Shown: positions 34,801 through 37,769 of the stretch, piece after piece
Layout: every line of letters begins with the position of its first letter
How positions within the stretch are numbered: the stretch's first letter is position 1
Assembly (NCBI GenBank): GCA_016795375.1
Contig: JAEUHJ010000033.1
Span: 1-37,769 of the forward strand
DNA length: 37,769 nucleotides
Direction: 5' to 3'
DNA from: Verrucomicrobiaceae bacterium
Lineage (GTDB): Bacteria > Verrucomicrobiota > Verrucomicrobiia > Verrucomicrobiales > Verrucomicrobiaceae
Notes under the pieces: generated by a model
What the model was told of the DNA's origin: nothing
The model's input: only the letters and a program-made list of their open reading frames with translations
Databases searched by the model: none
Program-made: the position numbers and the translations under genes

Positions 34801-37419
34801 CAGCGTTTCCATGATGCCACCGGCACCGGGCCACTCAATGAGCCTAGCGGTCTGCAACCGCTCGCACGAGTGACATACGATGCGCAGTGGGCAGACCCGA
34901 TTGGCCGCCAGCATGTGCAGGCCAATTACGGCACAAATGGTGGAGCGGAGCTAACACGTCCAGCTCTAGCTCCAGCGCCATCGGATACGATTTTGGTGTC
35001 CCGCACCGATTACGCACAGGATGGCCTGCCTGCGCAAACAGTGGCTACAGATGGCGTGGTCACCCGGACGCAAAAAGACCGTCTGGGCAGGCAGATCAAA
35101 CGCGTCGAAAACTTCGTTGCCGATGCGCCGGAAACCGACAACGGAGCCAATCGTACCACCGAATTTGTGTATGCTCCAGATGGTGGCCTAAGCCGGTTGA
35201 TCGTGAAGAATATCGTCACGGGGGATCAGGTCACATGTTGGGACTTTGGCACCACGCTGGAGGACAGCGGTGTGGCACGCACGGACTTGCTGCGTGCCAA
35301 GATGTATCCGGGAGACATGGCCCCGGATGGCACTGTGCTGCGCAGCCTGAGCTACCGCTACGACCGTCAAGGCCGCAATGTCGGCACCACGGACGCCAAT
35401 AGCACGGAGCATGTTTTTGATCTCGACAAGCTGGGCAGAATTTTGGAGAACCGGGTTGTGACCTTGGGAACGTCAGTCGATGGTGCTGTGCGCCGCATCA
35501 GCCGAGCCTATGATGCGCGTGGGCTGGTTGCCAGCATCACCAGCCATGATAATCCGACTGTGGGGTCAGGTAGTGTGGTGAACCAAGTTTTCAATGAATA
35601 CAATGCCTTCGGCCAATTGAGCACTGATATTCAGAGCCATAGCGGGGCCGCTGATGGCAGCACGCCACGTGTGAGCTACACTTATGCCAACGGCAGCGCC
35701 AACACCACACGACGCACGAGCGTCACCTATCCATCAGGGAAAGTTATAAACATCAGTTATGGCGGTGCAGGCAGCATGGATGACAGACTTGACCGTATGG
35801 CGCAAACCCAGATCGCCGAAGAAACCGATCTGCTCGCCACGTTTCAATGGGCCGGTGCGGGCCGGTTCTTGCGCCTAGGTATGCCACAGCCTCATCTTGA
35901 ACTCACCTATCACAAACCCGCCGATGAACCGGTGGGTGATTCTGGCGACCCCTATTCCGGCTACGACCGCTTCGGTCGCACGGTGGACATGCGCTGGAAC
36001 AAGCTCGACGGAGACTCGGCGACATCGCTTGATCGTGTCCAATACGGTTACGACCGTGCCAGCCGCCGGTTGTGGCGGCAGGATCTGATCGCGCCCACCG
36101 TTGCGAAACAGGACAAATTTTTTCAATACGACGGCCTGGGCCAGGTCACCCAGTCCAGTCAGGGCAACCTCAACATCAACCGTACCGCCATCGCGGCGAT
36201 CCCGACAGAGACCGAAACGTTCGCTTACGACCCTATGGGCAACTGGCAGAACCACCAGCGTGATGAGGACGGGTTTCCGGTGCTGGAGCAACCGCGGCAG
36301 AATAACCAGGACAACCAGATCCTCAGCCTGAGTGGCATCGCCGCCGGAATCAGCCACGATGCCAACGGCAACATGACCGCCACTCATCCGGACAAGAGCG
36401 GCGATTGGTCGAAGGGTTACTTGATGATCTGGGATGCTTGGAACCGCCTTGTGCAGGTCAACGATGCTCAAACCGCAGGCGAAGTCGCACGCTATGCGTT
36501 CGACGGCTCAACGCGTCGCATCCAATCTACTATCTTCGATCTTCCATCCCCCCCGCTCAGTAGTCACTATTTTTACAACGATGTTTGGAAATGTGTTGAG
36601 GAGCGGCTTGATGCCAGCACCACGCCAGAGCGACTTTACTTTTGGGGCATGCGTCCTGGGCACCGTGATGAACTATTGCGGCGCGACAGCGGCGGGATAA
36701 GTCTCTATTGCCTGATGGACTATTATGATCCCATCGCGATCACGGATGGCGACGGCACCGTTGAAGAACGCTATTGCTTTAGCGCGTTTGGCTTGGTGCA
36801 GTTCTTGCAGTATGATTTCACGCCTAGAGCGAATTCGCTTTTTGGGTGGAACTTCTTGTTTCATGGGCAATTCCAAGATATTGAAACTAGTTGGTATAAT
36901 TATGGATTTAGGTTTTATGAACCAGAGATCGGACGCTGGTTGTCAAGAGACCCTATATTCGAAGAGGGTGGATTTAATCTATATTCGATAGCACTAAATG
37001 ATACTATCAATAATGTCGATTACTTGGGGCTACACTGCTATGATTGCAAAGCCTTCTTCAATGCTTGCATGGATGCAAATGACTCAGCATTTGAAAAAAC
37101 ATTACAAGCAATTTTAAATAAGTATAAAGCTGCCAGAAAGGCGGCAACAGATGAAGCGGACACAAAAACTCAGGAAAAATGTTCAGGCATTACTGAGAGT
37201 GTTGCTGCTTATGAATTATGTGTGCGCACATGGGGGGCTTACTACGGGGCAATAGCTGAAGCTAAAATTACAGCGGCCGCCGCCGAAGCATATCAAGAGA
37301 AAAGCGTGGCTAATGAATGGTATAAAGAGAATGCGATGAAATGCTTTCAGGCATTAATAGATTGTTTAGCAACATATGGAAAAGATGAAAATGGATGCCC
37401 GTGCCCTCAGAAAAAATAG
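31861..37419 (+). CDS. Rhs/YD-repeat protein with variable C-terminal cassette
   Basis: An 1852-residue protein. It begins MPASSVLPTGSLVGAG with no signal peptide, PAAR or secretion domain seen. About 1600 residues carry YD repeats (YGYDRASRRLW, YDVQDRRNK, YDPRGLLIKTV, YDRQGRNV), expected to build a large beta-cage. The Rhs core near 1681-1723 is intact: FYEPEIGRWLSRDPI and NLYSIALNDTINNVDYLGL. After DYLGL lies a 129-residue C-terminal region that is helical, Ala/Lys-rich and has 9 Cys (CYDC, FNAC, KCSG, LCVR, KCFQ, DCLA, CPC). It does not match a toxin family that I know. The DNA becomes AT-rich at about 36.85 kb, inside the core. It is followed by an overlapping small membrane protein. Confidence 0.9.
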   Translation: MPASSVLPTGSLVGAGIASGLSHRLQYIARFTNNGFGPNGNSWLVTTVPYMSFGTVMVDDMSREVFMVESQRGTTRWLWDSGTSQYAGEYGTKRRLSVTADGYLVTQPSGASWLFFGPDSLAGLKGKLKQMTAEDGTQTIATYDGSQRLVSLVRSLPGTQHSASLHYTSATSGPHEGRYLLVEKRISRDGVMQPVKRWNYTYHTGADSAGNLNDLKTTAEEVFNAQTSQWESIYTTYYRYYTEDSAEGFKHGLRYTLNPQDYALMVSAGYPPEDVSISPDSLLATFATSFRQYDAQKRVTLWQALGGTLTTTFDRLNSDGTGQNWSRRSIKTTPDGSVQTVYYNQANQPILKILAGGGVTTMEYSEYDDQYHPVLRCGSDAIASVTQPSNSGENLTVTLHTDQGLLKRWEYYPMSGGGAGAAPGYVKWEGVQQGSGGTIIKIYELTYSAYVVDDDTLYRTASRTEYRSDASGGSNPATTSYDYEWRTDSVRPLQKTTTLPVISTDEHGTGDTYTQVERYDRFGNPEWLKDEIGVMLFQVFDPITGGLWQRITDVDTQRMDPGVVPEGWTTPVGGGYHLISDFECDTQGRNLQELGPLHSCDMDGTVKLVRSAVFRVYLDKRRQTWVSQGYAVGDGYRTLGPVTITQRDLRNQITDVIQSSNPGGDKIDGGDRFPQSNWTKWTRSLYSKQSLLLATCAYHTIPSSDREVDQNPVLGFKDEHYLETGYGYDVQDRRNKTVSPGGTITREVLDARSLVTERWVGTNDVGATDSNPVGSGPSSGNNMVKVLASTYNDGQVDNPGSLIEERRPFNDTSADDQVITYGYDFRGRRVLSTTSDGIRVLIKATAYDNQNKPVSITSYHTAVDDANRTAYQTTALDPLERPYLQQIYGVNQSTGALTYPLKTNSWYDPRGLLIKTVKPGFNGYTKTQFDTLRRPTASYLAYPPAGGLDGNSNNVADDIVIEQKENSYDNASNLLLTTARQRFHDATGTGPLNEPSGLQPLARVTYDAQWADPIGRQHVQANYGTNGGAELTRPALAPAPSDTILVSRTDYAQDGLPAQTVATDGVVTRTQKDRLGRQIKRVENFVADAPETDNGANRTTEFVYAPDGGLSRLIVKNIVTGDQVTCWDFGTTLEDSGVARTDLLRAKMYPGDMAPDGTVLRSLSYRYDRQGRNVGTTDANSTEHVFDLDKLGRILENRVVTLGTSVDGAVRRISRAYDARGLVASITSHDNPTVGSGSVVNQVFNEYNAFGQLSTDIQSHSGAADGSTPRVSYTYANGSANTTRRTSVTYPSGKVINISYGGAGSMDDRLDRMAQTQIAEETDLLATFQWAGAGRFLRLGMPQPHLELTYHKPADEPVGDSGDPYSGYDRFGRTVDMRWNKLDGDSATSLDRVQYGYDRASRRLWRQDLIAPTVAKQDKFFQYDGLGQVTQSSQGNLNINRTAIAAIPTETETFAYDPMGNWQNHQRDEDGFPVLEQPRQNNQDNQILSLSGIAAGISHDANGNMTATHPDKSGDWSKGYLMIWDAWNRLVQVNDAQTAGEVARYAFDGSTRRIQSTIFDLPSPPLSSHYFYNDVWKCVEERLDASTTPERLYFWGMRPGHRDELLRRDSGGISLYCLMDYYDPIAITDGDGTVEERYCFSAFGLVQFLQYDFTPRANSLFGWNFLFHGQFQDIETSWYNYGFRFYEPEIGRWLSRDPIFEEGGFNLYSIALNDTINNVDYLGLHCYDCKAFFNACMDANDSAFEKTLQAILNKYKAARKAATDEADTKTQEKCSGITESVAAYELCVRTWGAYYGAIAEAKITAAAAEAYQEKSVANEWYKENAMKCFQALIDCLATYGKDENGCPCPQKK

Positions 37420-37690
37420 TGGTTGGTTGGTTGGCGTTATCTTTGCGATAGCCATCCCGCTTTGTCTCTCTCCATTGGGCAGGGAATTTTTTGTATTAAT
37501 ATTTAAATCATACATCAATAACGATGCAACGGCCCAGAAAACATTGCATATAATGATTGAGCGGGTTTCCAATCATCCATCAAATGCTCTTTTTTTGCTT
37601 GATATTAACCGTACGATTTATCTCTTTGCATTGACTTTTGGTCTCATTGTTTTGTTGCACAAGTTAAGTAATTACAAAAATCGTGAATAG
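37376..37690 (+). CDS. Small two-helix membrane protein, candidate immunity protein
   Basis: A protein of up to 104 residues overlapping the 3' end of the Rhs gene by 44 bases; ATG 37376, 37385 and 37391 are all in frame. ATG 37385 has GGAAAAG just before it, so it may be the real start. Two transmembrane helices are seen, about 15-35 (WLVGVIFAIAIPLCLSPLG) and 79-97 (IYLFALTFGLIVLLHKL). A polar loop with VSNHPSN separates them. Genes directly after an Rhs C-terminal cassette usually encode its immunity protein; membrane immunity would fit a membrane-acting or periplasmic toxin. No known immunity family is recognised. AT-rich composition matches the cassette, which suggests they move together. 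Confidence 0.6.
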   Translation: MEKMKMDARALRKNSGWLVGVIFAIAIPLCLSPLGREFFVLIFKSYINNDATAQKTLHIMIERVSNHPSNALFLLDINRTIYLFALTFGLIVLLHKLSNYKNRE

Positions 37691-37769
37691 CTCATTGCTT
37701 GAGCTTCGGAAACTGGATCTGAGGTGGACCCCGAAATTCGAGCCAGGGGCTAAGAGATGAGGTTATGGT
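37691..37769. other. Window-edge sequence with possible insertion-sequence end
   Basis: After the small membrane protein the GC content rises again. AGCTCATTGCTTGAGCT (37689-37705) is a short hairpin without T-tract at the stop codon. TGAGGTGGACCCCGAAATTCG (starting 37720) looks like the terminal inverted repeat of an IS3-type element, and an ATG at 37753 follows about 30 bases later. No transposase is visible, so this is only a possibility. Confidence 0.25.

Noticed and set aside
37366..37572. Minus-strand frame of 68 residues opposite the Rhs end and small membrane protein
   Set aside because: Antisense to the candidate immunity gene, which has better helix structure and position.

Overview
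The window looks like chromosomal DNA of a member of the Verrucomicrobiota, probably near Verrucomicrobiales/Prosthecobacter. The evidence is the combination of gene families: a DUF1501 protein paired with a giant PSCyt1/DUF1549/DUF1553 protein, a very large PQQ-type propeller protein with a LamG domain, a DUF5069 protein, a zinc-ribbon serine/threonine kinase, and a MoxR-DUF58-BatA/vWA operon. This is inferred from gene content; no search was run. No rRNA, tRNA or CRISPR array was found.

Region 1 (1-22.48 kb) is GC-rich and looks like ordinary core chromosome. On the minus strand are the start of a spermidine-synthase-like membrane protein cut by the window edge, a prenyltransferase/squalene-cyclase-fold exported protein and an M50 metalloprotease. 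A 1325-residue exported PQQ/LamG protein converges on a DUF1501-PSD1 operon. An SDR oxidoreductase, a membrane-anchored protein of unknown function, DUF5069, a terminator and a receptor-like Ser/Thr kinase follow. Divergent from the kinase run RluA, an ArsC/Spx-like protein, a small conserved-looking protein, MoxR, DUF58 and BatA/vWA. Two things interrupt the last operon: a low-GC unknown gene fitted cleanly between moxR and DUF58, and a 212-bp imperfect inverted repeat between DUF58 and BatA.

Region 2 (about 22.5-28.1 kb) looks like a mobile or island module. It begins just after a REP-like palindrome pair that overlaps the end of the BatA gene. It holds two tyrosine recombinases facing each other, a small excisionase-like HTH protein with a lysine-rich tail that is antisense to the end of the first recombinase, an HNH endonuclease, an XRE repressor, and an exported protein convergent with a coiled-coil-type protein. 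A 7-base core (AACAATG/CATTGTT) recurs in three of the module's promoter regions and forms a double palindrome beside the XRE gene, which suggests one repressor controls the module.

Region 3 (28.1-37.77 kb) carries a minus-strand operon of a GT9-type glycosyltransferase, a glycosyltransferase/sulfotransferase-like fusion and a stand-alone beta-beta-alpha-metal (DxGH) nuclease coupled through an ATGA overlap. Divergent from it lies a 72-residue Pro/Asp/Cys-rich small protein, an 1852-residue Rhs/YD-repeat protein with a Cys-rich helical C-terminal cassette, and an overlapping two-helix membrane protein, the candidate immunity partner. Composition becomes AT-rich inside the Rhs core, as expected for an exchanged C-terminal cassette. 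The last about 50 bases may be the end of an insertion sequence.

The most promising candidate for something undescribed is the divergent locus at 28.1-37.7 kb, where sugar- and sulfate-transfer-like enzymes and a nuclease sit next to a small Pro/Cys-rich protein and an Rhs cassette. Second is the HTH/XRE/HNH/two-recombinase module with shared operators.
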